Source: Pseudomonas proteolytica (GTDB lineage Bacteria; Pseudomonadota; Gammaproteobacteria; Pseudomonadales; Pseudomonadaceae). From it: a stretch of DNA of 64,000 nt. The position numbers were made by a program, and so were the translations under genes. Each line of letters opens with the position of its first letter. The first letter of the stretch is position 1. The DNA lies in assembly GCF_007858275.1 (NCBI RefSeq), contig NZ_VFEV01000004.1, positions 124,001-188,000 of the forward strand, written 5' to 3'. Shown piece by piece: positions 53,918 to 62,192 of this stretch. The notes beneath the pieces were generated by a model, which saw only the letters and a list, made by a program, of their open reading frames with translations, made no database searches and was not told where the DNA came from.

Positions 53918-54978
53918 CAGTGCAGCTCCTCAGCCAATAACAACGTGCTCAGTCGGCTGGCCACACGCTCAGGGTTCAGGCGAGTAAAGCACAGCGGCCA
54001 CTCGCGCTTGAGATCAAACCGGCGCTGGTCTTCAGCGGTCGGTTGGTAGGTGCATTTCTTTTGCAGACACGGCGCGCAGGGGAAATCGCTGCCCAAATGG
54101 ATCTGCGCCTTGCCATACGCACCGGTCAGGCCCGGGTTGGTCGGGCCGAACAGAGAGATCGTCGGCACATCCAGCGCAGCCGCCAGATGCCCCAGGCCGG
54201 TATCCACGGCGACACAGGCCCGGGCACCAGCCAGGACGCGCGCCACACCGGCCAGATTCAATTTAGGCAACACTTCGGCGTTGGCCAGGCCTTGGGCCAG
54301 GCGCTCGGCCCGAGCTTTTTCGGCGGCATTGCCCCACGGCAACTTCACATCCACCCCCAGGCTGCCCATGCGTTCGGCCAGGTCGCGCCAGTAGGCTTCG
54401 GGCCAATGCTTGGTGTCCCAGGTGGTGCCGTGCAGCAGCAGTACGAACGGTTTCTTGGGCGGCAAGCCCAGCAGTTTTTCGGTGCTCAGGCCGTAATCCC
54501 CCAGGCCCTTGGGCAGGTCATAACCCAGGGCCACGGCGAACAACTGGCGCAAGCGCTCAACTGCATGCTGGCCACGGGCAACCGCCAGGCGCCGGGAGTA
54601 GAAACGTGCGGCAATGGGCTCGCGGGCCGACTGCTTGTCGAAGCCGGCCACCGGCGCCCGCACATAGCGGGTCAGCCAGGCGCTTTTCAGCAGGCCTTGG
54701 GCGTCGATCACCAGGTCATATTTGGTGGACTGGATCTGCTTCTTGAAGCGCCGCCATTCGCCGCTCTTGAAGGTCTGCCAGAGGTTCTTGCGCCAGCGGC
54801 GAATCGCCACCGGGATCACCTTGTCCACCGCCGGATGCCAGGTGGGGATTTCGGCGAAGCCTTCCTCCACCACCCAGTCGAAGCGAATCCCCGGAATCGC
54901 CCGGGCCGCGTCGGTCAATGCCGGCAATGCGTGGATCACATCGCCCAGGGATGAGGTCTTGATTACCAGTACCCGCAA
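53917..54978 (-). CDS. waaC: LPS heptosyltransferase I WaaC
   Basis: GT9 heptosyltransferase of 353 residues; adds the first heptose to Kdo2-lipid A. VIKTSSLGDVIHALPALTDA is the N-terminal motif, LLHGTTWDTKHWPEAYW the sugar-nucleotide site, CVAVDTGLGHLAAALDVP and SLFGPTNPGLTG the C-terminal motifs. CAPCLQKKC near the end is a Cys pair. It is followed by waaG with a one-base overlap and preceded by waaF after one base. Confidence 0.94.
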   Translation of the reverse strand: MRVLVIKTSSLGDVIHALPALTDAARAIPGIRFDWVVEEGFAEIPTWHPAVDKVIPVAIRRWRKNLWQTFKSGEWRRFKKQIQSTKYDLVIDAQGLLKSAWLTRYVRAPVAGFDKQSAREPIAARFYSRRLAVARGQHAVERLRQLFAVALGYDLPKGLGDYGLSTEKLLGLPPKKPFVLLLHGTTWDTKHWPEAYWRDLAERMGSLGVDVKLPWGNAAEKARAERLAQGLANAEVLPKLNLAGVARVLAGARACVAVDTGLGHLAAALDVPTISLFGPTNPGLTGAYGKAQIHLGSDFPCAPCLQKKCTYQPTAEDQRRFDLKREWPLCFTRLNPERVASRLSTLLLAEELH

Positions 54979-54979
54979 C

Positions 54980-56014
54980 TCAATGAACCTCGACCACGTT
55001 GCCCTGCAACCGCTGCAAGGCCTCGGCTACCGAATCGGGCAGCAACTGACGCAGGCAATTGTAGTGGCCGAAACGGCAGGTGCGTTCAAAACACGGGCTG
55101 CAATCCAGGCCCAGGCGCACCACTTCAACCTTGTCGGCCAATGGCGGGGTGAAGCCTGGGGACGTGGAGCCATACACCGCCACCAGCGGGCGGTTCAGCG
55201 CAGCGGCCACATGCATCAGGCCGGAGTCGTTGGACACCACCGAATCGGCGCAGGACAGCAGGTCAATCGCCTCGGCCAGCGAGGTATCGCCACTGAGGTT
55301 GACCGCTTCTTCGCGCAGGCCGGGGATCAGGCGTTGGCGGATGTCTTCACCCACCGAGTGATCGTTTTTCGAGCCAAACAGCCAGACTTGCCAGCCTTCG
55401 CGGATTTTCAGCTCGGCGACCCTGGCGTAGTGCTCCGACGGCCAGCGCTTGGACTCGCCAAACTCGGCGCCCGGACACAGCGCCAGCACCGGCCGATCCA
55501 GGGTCAGGCCGAACTTGGCCAGGGCCGCATCGCGAGTAACCGGGTCGATTTGCAGGCTCGGCCGCTGATACGGCGTCGGCAACTCGGCATCAGGCGCGTA
55601 GGCCAGGGCCATGAAGCGCTCGATCATCAGCGGGTAGCGGGCCTTGTCGAGCTTGCGCACATCATTGAGCAAGCCATAGCGGAACTCGCCGCGCCAGCCG
55701 GTACGCTTGGGGATGCCGGCAAAGAACGGCACCAGCGCCGACTTCATCGAGTTGGGCAGCAGGATCGCCTGGTCATACTGGCCGGCCAGGGACTTGCCGA
55801 TGCGCCGTCGGGTCGCCAGCTCCAGCGCGCCATGGCCGAGCGGGAAGCTCAAGGCCTGCCGGACTTCAGGCATGCGCTCCAGGATCGGCCGGCTCCACTC
55901 GGGGGCGAGCACGTCGATTTGGCAGTCGGGATGACGCTGTTTCAGGCACTGGAACAGTGTCTGCGCCATCACCATGTCACCGACCCAACTGGGCCCAACG
56001 ATCAGAATATTCAT
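54980..56014 (-). CDS. waaF: LPS heptosyltransferase II WaaF
   Basis: GT9 heptosyltransferase of 344 residues; adds the second inner-core heptose. ILIVGPSWVGDMVMAQTLFQ at the start, LALCPGAEFGESKRWP and SVVSNDSGLMHVAAALNRP, VAVYGSTSPGFTPPLAD are typical. It is the first gene of the overlapping waaFCGP-wapPQ block; a hairpin lies 21 bases upstream of its ATG and a REP pair beyond. Confidence 0.94.
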   Translation of the reverse strand: MNILIVGPSWVGDMVMAQTLFQCLKQRHPDCQIDVLAPEWSRPILERMPEVRQALSFPLGHGALELATRRRIGKSLAGQYDQAILLPNSMKSALVPFFAGIPKRTGWRGEFRYGLLNDVRKLDKARYPLMIERFMALAYAPDAELPTPYQRPSLQIDPVTRDAALAKFGLTLDRPVLALCPGAEFGESKRWPSEHYARVAELKIREGWQVWLFGSKNDHSVGEDIRQRLIPGLREEAVNLSGDTSLAEAIDLLSCADSVVSNDSGLMHVAAALNRPLVAVYGSTSPGFTPPLADKVEVVRLGLDCSPCFERTCRFGHYNCLRQLLPDSVAEALQRLQGNVVEVH

Positions 56015-56034
56015 GTAGTTTCCACAAACGATTC

Positions 56035-56054
56035 GGGGAGGCTCATGCCTCCCC
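56035..56054 (-). promoter_or_regulatory. GC hairpin in the waaF leader
   Basis: GGGGAGGC, TCAT, GCCTCCCC: an 8-bp perfect stem, ending 21 bases before the waaF ATG. It has no T-run on either strand. Possibly a glnE mRNA 3' hairpin or a leader element of waaF. Confidence 0.45.
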
Positions 56055-56094
56055 GCCTCGATAATTACTGTAGGTCACGGTTTGTGTGGGAGCG

Positions 56095-56172
56095 GGCTTG
56101 CCCGCGATAGCATCACCGCGTGCTGCCAGCCAGACCGCAGCGCCTGCATCGCGGGCAAGCCCGCTCCCACAT
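56095..56172. repeat. REP pair (family A) between glnE and waaF
   Basis: TGTGGGAGCGGGCTTGCCCG on the left and CGGGCAAGCCCGCTCCCACA on the right, about 78 bp, with GCGAT/ATCGC extending the arms. Unlike most copies it lies between two co-oriented genes. Confidence 0.87.
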
Positions 56173-56212
56173 AAAGCCGGTCTCCACATTCAATTGGGGT
56201 CGCTGTAGTGTT

Positions 56213-59152
56213 TTAGCTTAACCCCAGTTCTTGCCAGATCCGTTTCACCTGGCGCCGTTCGTCAGCAAACTGATCCCCGGCAACCACCCCAGCCTCGTTC
56301 TGCAGGGCCTGGCGATGGGCCGCCGAGCGGTAGGCCTTATACACCTCGCGCAACAGGTGGGCATCGGCGGCGGGCATCAGCCCGACCTGCTCCAGGCCTT
56401 CCAGGATGCGGATATTGTCGGTATAGCGTAGCAACGACGGATGTTGCGCAGACCACGCCAAAGCGGCGTATTGCACCATAAATTCAATATCGACGATACC
56501 TCCGGCGTCCTGCTTGAGATCGAACACCGCCGTGGGCTCGAAGGCATTCGCCGCCGTGCCGGCCCCGGTCGACTTGGTGCCCAGGTTGTCGCGCATCTTG
56601 GCGCGCATCTCGCTGACCTCCTGGCGCAGCTTCGCCAGGTCCTGCGTGCGCCCCAACACCTGCGCCCGCACGCCTTCAAACGCGCGGCCCACATCCTGGC
56701 TGCCGACCAATACCCGCGCCCGCACCAGGGCCTGATGCTCCCAGGTCCAGGCCTCGTTTTCCTGATAGCGGGCAAAGGCCCCCAGGGAGCTGACCAGCAG
56801 CCCGGATGCGCCAGAAGGTCGCAGGCGCATATCCACTTCGTACAATTGCCCGGAGTTGGTCTGGGTGGTCAACAGGTGAATGATCCGCTGGCCCAGGCGC
56901 GTAAAGAACTGCGCACCATCGATTGGCTTGGCGCCATCGGTTTCGGCCTGCGGGTCACCGTCATGGATAAACACCAGGTCCAGGTCCGAGCCATGTCCCA
57001 GCTCGATGCCGCCGACCTTGCCATAGCCGACGATGATAAATCCGGGATCACACAAGGTGCCGTCCAGGCGCTGCGGCGTACCGTGGCGGGCCACGGTCTG
57101 GCGCCAGGCCAGGGCCAGCACCTGCTCGAGAATGGCCTCGGCAAGCCAGGTCAGGTAGTCGCTGACCTTCATCAGCGGCAGGCTGCCGGCGATTTCCGAC
57201 GCCGCTACGCGCAGGCGGTGGGCCAGCTTGAAGTGGCGCAGGGCTTCCATCTGCTGCTCAAGGTCATCCTCGGGGATGCGCGTGAGGCGCTCGCGCAATT
57301 CGGCGGCCAACTCCGGCGCCAAGGGCGGCTTGAACAGCCGGCCTTCGTTGAGCAATTCGTCCAGCAGCAGCGGGAAGCGGGTGATCTGCTCGGCAATCCA
57401 TGGGCTGGCGGCGCACAGGGTCAACAGCCGACGCAGAGCGTCAGGGTTTTCGGTCAACAGCACCAGATAAGCGGACCGCCGCGCCACCGCTTCCACCAGC
57501 GGCAATACGCGCTCCAGCACCAGGTCCGGATTAGCGTGCTCGACCGCCTGGGCCAGCAGGCGCGGGATAAACGCATCCAACCGCTCACGCCCCAGGCGCT
57601 GCATCGCCCGCAACTGCGGGCTGCCGCGCAGGCTGGCCAGGGCCTTGAGGGCCTTGGGTGCGTCGGCAAAACCACCTTCGGCCAATTGGCGACAGGCCGC
57701 CTCTTCATTTTGGGACTCTTCCCACAGCGGCAACCACTCGCCGCCCACCACCAATTCGCTTTCTACACCCTCCTCTTCGTCCGGATCGGCAATCACCTGG
57801 CGAAAATGCCAGTCCACCCGGCCACGCCAGTACATCAATTGCTCATGGAACGCGGTCCAGTCGGCAAAGCCCATCATGAACGCGATCCGCGCCTGGTCTT
57901 CGTCAGTGTTGGGCAGCATCTGTGTCTGGCGATCAGCGATGGCCTGGATTGCATGTTCGGTGTAACGCAGGAATTCATAGCCGCTGCGCAGCTCGGCAAT
58001 CACCGCCGGCGGCAGGTAGCCCTGGCCTTCCAGGGTGCCCAGCACCTTCAACAATGGCCGTTGTTGCAGGCTGAGGTCGCGCCCGCCATGAATCAGCTGG
58101 AACGCCTGGGCGATAAACTCCACCTCGCGGATGCCGCCCGCGCCCAGCTTGATATTGTCGGCCATGCCCTTGCGCCGCACTTCCTGCTGGATCAACTGCT
58201 TCATGGTGCGCAGCGCTTCGATCGCAGAAAAGTCCAGGTAGCGCCGGTAGACGAACGGGCGCAGCAGGTCGAGCAACTGCGCACCCGCCACCTGATCGCC
58301 GGCCACCACCCGCGCCTTGATCATCGCGTAGCGTTCCCAGTCGCGCCCCTGGTCCTGGTAGTACTGCTCCAAGGCATTGAAACTGAGCACCAGCGCCCCG
58401 GCTGAACCATACGGCCGCAAACGCATGTCGACACGGAACACAAAACCGTCGACGGTCATCGGGTCCAGGGCCTTGATCAGCTTCTGGCCCAGGCGGATAA
58501 AGAACTCCTGATTGTCCAGGGCACGCTTGGCGCCCACGGTCTCGCCGCCCTCGGGGTAGGCGAAGATCAGGTCGATGTCCGACGACAGGTTCAACTCCAC
58601 CGCCCCCAGCTTGCCCATGCCGAGGATGACCATCTGCTGCGGTTCGCCGCTGCGCCCGCCGGTGGGGGTGCCAAATTGCGCACAATGGCGCTGGTACAGC
58701 CACTGGTAAGCCTGGTCGATGCTGGCGTCGGCCATGTCAGACAGGTCGCGGCAGGTCTGCACCAGGTCCGCCTGTCGGGTCAGGTCGCGCCAGATAATCC
58801 GCACCTGCTGGCGGGTCCGCTGGCGACGCAGGACGCGGCCCAGCTCGTCTTCTGTTTCAACCTGTTGCACCGCTGCGGCAATCTGCCCACACAGCTCATC
58901 GGGTGCAAAGCCGCGATCCAGTTCGCCCCAGGCCACCAGTTCCAGCAACATCAAAGGGTCACGAACACTCTGTTCAATCACAAAATCACTGGCGGCGCAG
59001 ACACGGGCGAAGTCGGCCCAACGTTGCGGCGTCCACGCGGACAGGCCATGATCGGCATCCAGCATGGCCGCTGCGTCACGAAATGACTGCTCGGCCCGGC
59101 TGGCAAACGGCAACAGAACGGCAGGGAGTTCAACCAGCATTGGAAGGCTCAT
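56213..59152 (-). CDS. glnE: Bifunctional glutamine synthetase adenylyltransferase/deadenylase GlnE
   Basis: Modifies glutamine synthetase in response to PII, so links nitrogen status to enzyme activity. The 979-residue protein has two nucleotidyltransferase domains with a GlnD-like motif each: LGMGKLGAVELNLSSDIDLIF in the N-terminal half and VGYGKVGGIELGHGSDLDLVF in the C-terminal half; both retain the GxDxD metal site. ATG 59152 has AAGGA six bases upstream. It diverges from aceEF. Confidence 0.95.
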   Translation of the reverse strand: MSLPMLVELPAVLLPFASRAEQSFRDAAAMLDADHGLSAWTPQRWADFARVCAASDFVIEQSVRDPLMLLELVAWGELDRGFAPDELCGQIAAAVQQVETEDELGRVLRRQRTRQQVRIIWRDLTRQADLVQTCRDLSDMADASIDQAYQWLYQRHCAQFGTPTGGRSGEPQQMVILGMGKLGAVELNLSSDIDLIFAYPEGGETVGAKRALDNQEFFIRLGQKLIKALDPMTVDGFVFRVDMRLRPYGSAGALVLSFNALEQYYQDQGRDWERYAMIKARVVAGDQVAGAQLLDLLRPFVYRRYLDFSAIEALRTMKQLIQQEVRRKGMADNIKLGAGGIREVEFIAQAFQLIHGGRDLSLQQRPLLKVLGTLEGQGYLPPAVIAELRSGYEFLRYTEHAIQAIADRQTQMLPNTDEDQARIAFMMGFADWTAFHEQLMYWRGRVDWHFRQVIADPDEEEGVESELVVGGEWLPLWEESQNEEAACRQLAEGGFADAPKALKALASLRGSPQLRAMQRLGRERLDAFIPRLLAQAVEHANPDLVLERVLPLVEAVARRSAYLVLLTENPDALRRLLTLCAASPWIAEQITRFPLLLDELLNEGRLFKPPLAPELAAELRERLTRIPEDDLEQQMEALRHFKLAHRLRVAASEIAGSLPLMKVSDYLTWLAEAILEQVLALAWRQTVARHGTPQRLDGTLCDPGFIIVGYGKVGGIELGHGSDLDLVFIHDGDPQAETDGAKPIDGAQFFTRLGQRIIHLLTTQTNSGQLYEVDMRLRPSGASGLLVSSLGAFARYQENEAWTWEHQALVRARVLVGSQDVGRAFEGVRAQVLGRTQDLAKLRQEVSEMRAKMRDNLGTKSTGAGTAANAFEPTAVFDLKQDAGGIVDIEFMVQYAALAWSAQHPSLLRYTDNIRILEGLEQVGLMPAADAHLLREVYKAYRSAAHRQALQNEAGVVAGDQFADERRQVKRIWQELGLS

Positions 59153-59358
59153 GGTCTATCCTTGATCGGCGTGTAAATGGCTTGTGGCTGTGAACGCAAG
59201 AACCACGCTTGGCGAAGGACTGTCGAACAAAAGTTAGAAATAGCTGAAAATTCATTAATTTTGGCAGGCAACATTAAACTTCTACCTTTTCTTGTTCGCA
59301 AAAGATCAACAATAACGATTATGCTCACCAGCCAGACCGAGTCATACACTCAGTCTTG

Positions 59359-59373
59359 TGTAGTTTTACTACT
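59359..59373 (+). promoter_or_regulatory. Operator-like palindrome 1 upstream of aceE
   Basis: TGTAGTTTTACTACT: inverted halves TGTAGT and ACTACt around TTT. The core TAGTTTTACTA fits the TNGTNNNACNA pattern bound by FadR-subfamily GntR regulators, which include PdhR. A TATATA that could be a -10 element starts three bases later, so binding would block a promoter here. Confidence 0.6.
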
Positions 59374-59410
59374 CGTATATACATTCGAAAGGCTGAAATG
59401 GCCGACGATT

Positions 59411-59425
59411 TGTAGTAAAACTACA
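59411..59425 (+). promoter_or_regulatory. Operator-like palindrome 2 upstream of aceE
   Basis: TGTAGTAAAACTACA: perfect 6-bp halves TGTAGT and ACTACA around AAA, the same 15-base design as palindrome 1 and again fitting TNGTNNNACNA. Centre-to-centre distance is 52 bases, near five helical turns. Confidence 0.65.
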
Positions 59426-59535
59426 GGACGCCGAAGCAACCTTCGGCCATCCAAGAATTTATGTCGTCTGCCCACAAGGCCAGTCGCAAACTTCAGGCAA
59501 CCGATTCTGGTAGCCTTTCCGCCCTGGAGCAAGCC

Positions 59536-62181
59536 ATGCAAGACCTCGATCCCGTCGAAACCCAGGAATGGCTGGACGCCCTGGAATCGGTTCTCGACAA
59601 AGAAGGCGAAGACCGTGCGCATTACCTGATGACCCGTATGGGCGAACTCGCGACCCGCAGCGGCTCGCAACTGCCTTACGCCATCACCACGCCATACCGC
59701 AACACCATCCCCGTTACCCACGAAGCACGCATGCCTGGCGACCTGTTCATGGAACGCCGCATTCGCTCGCTGGTACGCTGGAACGCGATGGCGATGGTTA
59801 TGCGCACGAACTTGAAAGATTCTGACCTGGGCGGTCACATCTCCAGCTTCGCTTCCAGCGCAACCCTGTATGACATCGGCTTCAACTACTTCTTCCAGGC
59901 CCCGACCGACGAACACGGCGGCGACCTGATCTACTTCCAGGGCCACACCTCGCCAGGCGTCTACGCCCGTGCGTTCATGGAAGGTCGCATCACCGAAGAC
60001 CAGATGAACAACTTCCGCCAGGAAGTCGACGGTGGCGGCCTGTCGTCGTACCCGCACCCTTGGCTGATGCCTGACTTCTGGCAGTTCCCGACCGTTTCCA
60101 TGGGTCTGGGCCCGATCCAGGCGATTTACCAGGCACGTTTCATGAAGTACCTGGAAGCCCGTGGCTTCATCCCCGAAGGCAAGCAGAAAGTCTGGTGCTT
60201 CCTGGGCGACGGCGAGTGCGACGAGCCGGAATCCCTGGGCGCCATCTCCCTGGCCGGCCGCGAGAAGCTGGACAACCTGATCTTCGTCATCAACTGCAAC
60301 CTGCAGCGCCTCGACGGCCCGGTTCGCGGCAACGGCAAGATCATCCAGGAACTCGAAGGCGTGTTCCGCGGTGCCCAATGGAACGTGACCAAAGTCATCT
60401 GGGGTCGTTTCTGGGACCCACTGCTGGCCAAGGACGTCGACGGCATCCTGCAACGTCGCATGGACGAAGTCATCGACGGCGAGTACCAGAACTACAAGGC
60501 CAAAGACGGCGCATTCGTACGTGAACACTTCTTCAACACGCCTGAACTCAAGGCGATGGTTGCCGACCTGTCCGACGACGAGATCTGGAAACTCAACCGT
60601 GGCGGCCACGACCCGTACAAGGTCTACGCGGCGTACCACGAAGCGGTCAACCACAAAGAACAACCTACCGTCATCCTGGCCAAGACCATCAAGGGTTATG
60701 GCACCGGTGCCGGCGAAGCGAAGAACACTGCGCACAACACCAAGAAAGTCGACGTCGACAGCCTGAAGTTGTTCCGTGACCGCTTCGACATCCCGGTCAA
60801 GGATGAAGAGCTGGAGAACCTGCCGTTCTTCAAGCCAGAGCCGAACAGCGCCGAAGCCCGCTACCTCAGCGAGCGTCGCACTGCCCTGGGTGGTTTCGTG
60901 CCACAGCGCCGCGCCCAGAGCTTCAGCGTACCGACACCGGACCTCAGCACCCTCAAGGCAATCCTTGATGGTTCGGGCGACCGTGAAATCTCCACCACCA
61001 TGGCCTTCGTGCGGATCCTCGCGCAGCTGGTCAAGGACAAGGAAATCGGCCCGCGCATCGTCCCGATCATCCCGGACGAAGCCCGTACCTTCGGCATGGA
61101 AGGCATGTTCCGCCAGTTGGGCATCTACTCCTCCGTCGGCCAGCTCTACGAGCCAGTCGATAAAGACCAGGTGATGTTCTACAAGGAAGACAAGAAGGGC
61201 CAGATCCTCGAAGAAGGCATCAACGAAGCGGGCGCCATGAGCTCCTTCATCGCTGCCGGTACTTCGTACTCCAGCCACAACCAGCCGATGCTGCCGTTCT
61301 ACATCTTCTACTCGATGTTCGGCTTCCAGCGTATTGGCGACCTGGCTTGGGCAGCAGGCGACAGCCGTACCCGTGGCTTCCTGATCGGCGGCACCGCCGG
61401 CCGTACCACGCTCAACGGCGAAGGCCTGCAACACGAAGACGGTCACAGCCACATCCTGGCTGCCACCATCCCGAACTGCCGCACCTTTGATCCCACCTAC
61501 GGCTACGAGCTGGCGGTGATCATCCAGGACGGCATGAAGAAGATGACCGAAGAGCAGCAGGACGTTTTCTACTACATCACCGTGATGAACGAGTCCTACC
61601 AGCAACCTGCCATGCCGGCCGGTGTTGAAGAAGGCATCATCAAGGGCATGTACCTGCTCGAAGAAGACACCAAGGAAGCGGCACACCACGTACAGCTGAT
61701 GGGCTCCGGCACCATCCTGCGCGAAGTGCGTGAAGCGGCGAAGATCCTGCGTGAAGAGTTCAACGTCGGCGCTGACGTGTGGAGCGTTACCAGCTTCAAC
61801 GAACTGCGTCGCGACGGCCTGGCCGTGGAACGCAGCAACCGCCTGCACCCAGGCCAGAAGCCTGCGCTGAGCTACGTCGAAGAGTGCCTGGCTGGCCGTA
61901 AAGGTCCGGTTATCGCCTCTACCGACTACATGAAGCTGTTTGCTGAACAAATTCGCCAGTGGGTCCCGTCCAAGGAATTCAAAGTGCTGGGCACCGACGG
62001 TTTCGGCCGCAGTGACAGCCGCAAGAAGCTGCGTCACTTCTTCGAAGTCGATCGTCACTTCGTGGTGTTGGCAGCCCTGGAAGCCTTGGCTGACCGTGGA
62101 GAGATCGAACCCAAGGTGGTGGCTGACGCCATCGTCAAGTTCGGGATCAACCCGGAAAAACGCAACCCACTGGACTGCTGA
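59536..62181 (+). CDS. aceE: Pyruvate dehydrogenase E1 component AceE (homodimeric)
   Basis: Thiamine-diphosphate enzyme that decarboxylates pyruvate and acetylates E2 lipoyl groups. The 881-residue start MQDLDPVETQEWLDALESVL with GGAG seven bases upstream is the family start; ATG 59461 would add 25 residues. ThDP motif LGDGECDEPES...INCN is at about residues 226-257; GHISSFASSATLYDIGFNYFF is a typical early stretch. It is cotranscribed with aceF (11 bases apart). Confidence 0.95.
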   Translation: MQDLDPVETQEWLDALESVLDKEGEDRAHYLMTRMGELATRSGSQLPYAITTPYRNTIPVTHEARMPGDLFMERRIRSLVRWNAMAMVMRTNLKDSDLGGHISSFASSATLYDIGFNYFFQAPTDEHGGDLIYFQGHTSPGVYARAFMEGRITEDQMNNFRQEVDGGGLSSYPHPWLMPDFWQFPTVSMGLGPIQAIYQARFMKYLEARGFIPEGKQKVWCFLGDGECDEPESLGAISLAGREKLDNLIFVINCNLQRLDGPVRGNGKIIQELEGVFRGAQWNVTKVIWGRFWDPLLAKDVDGILQRRMDEVIDGEYQNYKAKDGAFVREHFFNTPELKAMVADLSDDEIWKLNRGGHDPYKVYAAYHEAVNHKEQPTVILAKTIKGYGTGAGEAKNTAHNTKKVDVDSLKLFRDRFDIPVKDEELENLPFFKPEPNSAEARYLSERRTALGGFVPQRRAQSFSVPTPDLSTLKAILDGSGDREISTTMAFVRILAQLVKDKEIGPRIVPIIPDEARTFGMEGMFRQLGIYSSVGQLYEPVDKDQVMFYKEDKKGQILEEGINEAGAMSSFIAAGTSYSSHNQPMLPFYIFYSMFGFQRIGDLAWAAGDSRTRGFLIGGTAGRTTLNGEGLQHEDGHSHILAATIPNCRTFDPTYGYELAVIIQDGMKKMTEEQQDVFYYITVMNESYQQPAMPAGVEEGIIKGMYLLEEDTKEAAHHVQLMGSGTILREVREAAKILREEFNVGADVWSVTSFNELRRDGLAVERSNRLHPGQKPALSYVEECLAGRKGPVIASTDYMKLFAEQIRQWVPSKEFKVLGTDGFGRSDSRKKLRHFFEVDRHFVVLAALEALADRGEIEPKVVADAIVKFGINPEKRNPLDC

Positions 62182-62192
62182 GGAAACTATCT

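Larger units (their letters stand above)
59153..59535. other. glnE/aceE divergent regulatory region
   Basis: 383 bases without a gene. It holds two operator-like palindromes (59359-59373, 59411-59425), a possible -10 TATATA at 59376-59381 just after the first, and a hairpin CCGAAG-CAAC-CTTCGG at 59431-59446. The aceE frame is open from ATG 59461, but the ribosome site and family alignment favour ATG 59536, which makes 59461-59535 leader. Confidence 0.7.

Noticed and set aside
59461..59535. aceE start at ATG 59461
   Set aside because: Weak ribosome site and 25 residues with no family match; ATG 59536 has GGAG at seven bases and gives the usual 881-residue length.
59350..62058. 902-codon open frame antisense to aceE
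   Set aside because: It mirrors aceE in high-GC sequence, has no ribosome site or family similarity, and aceE on the other strand has clear motifs.
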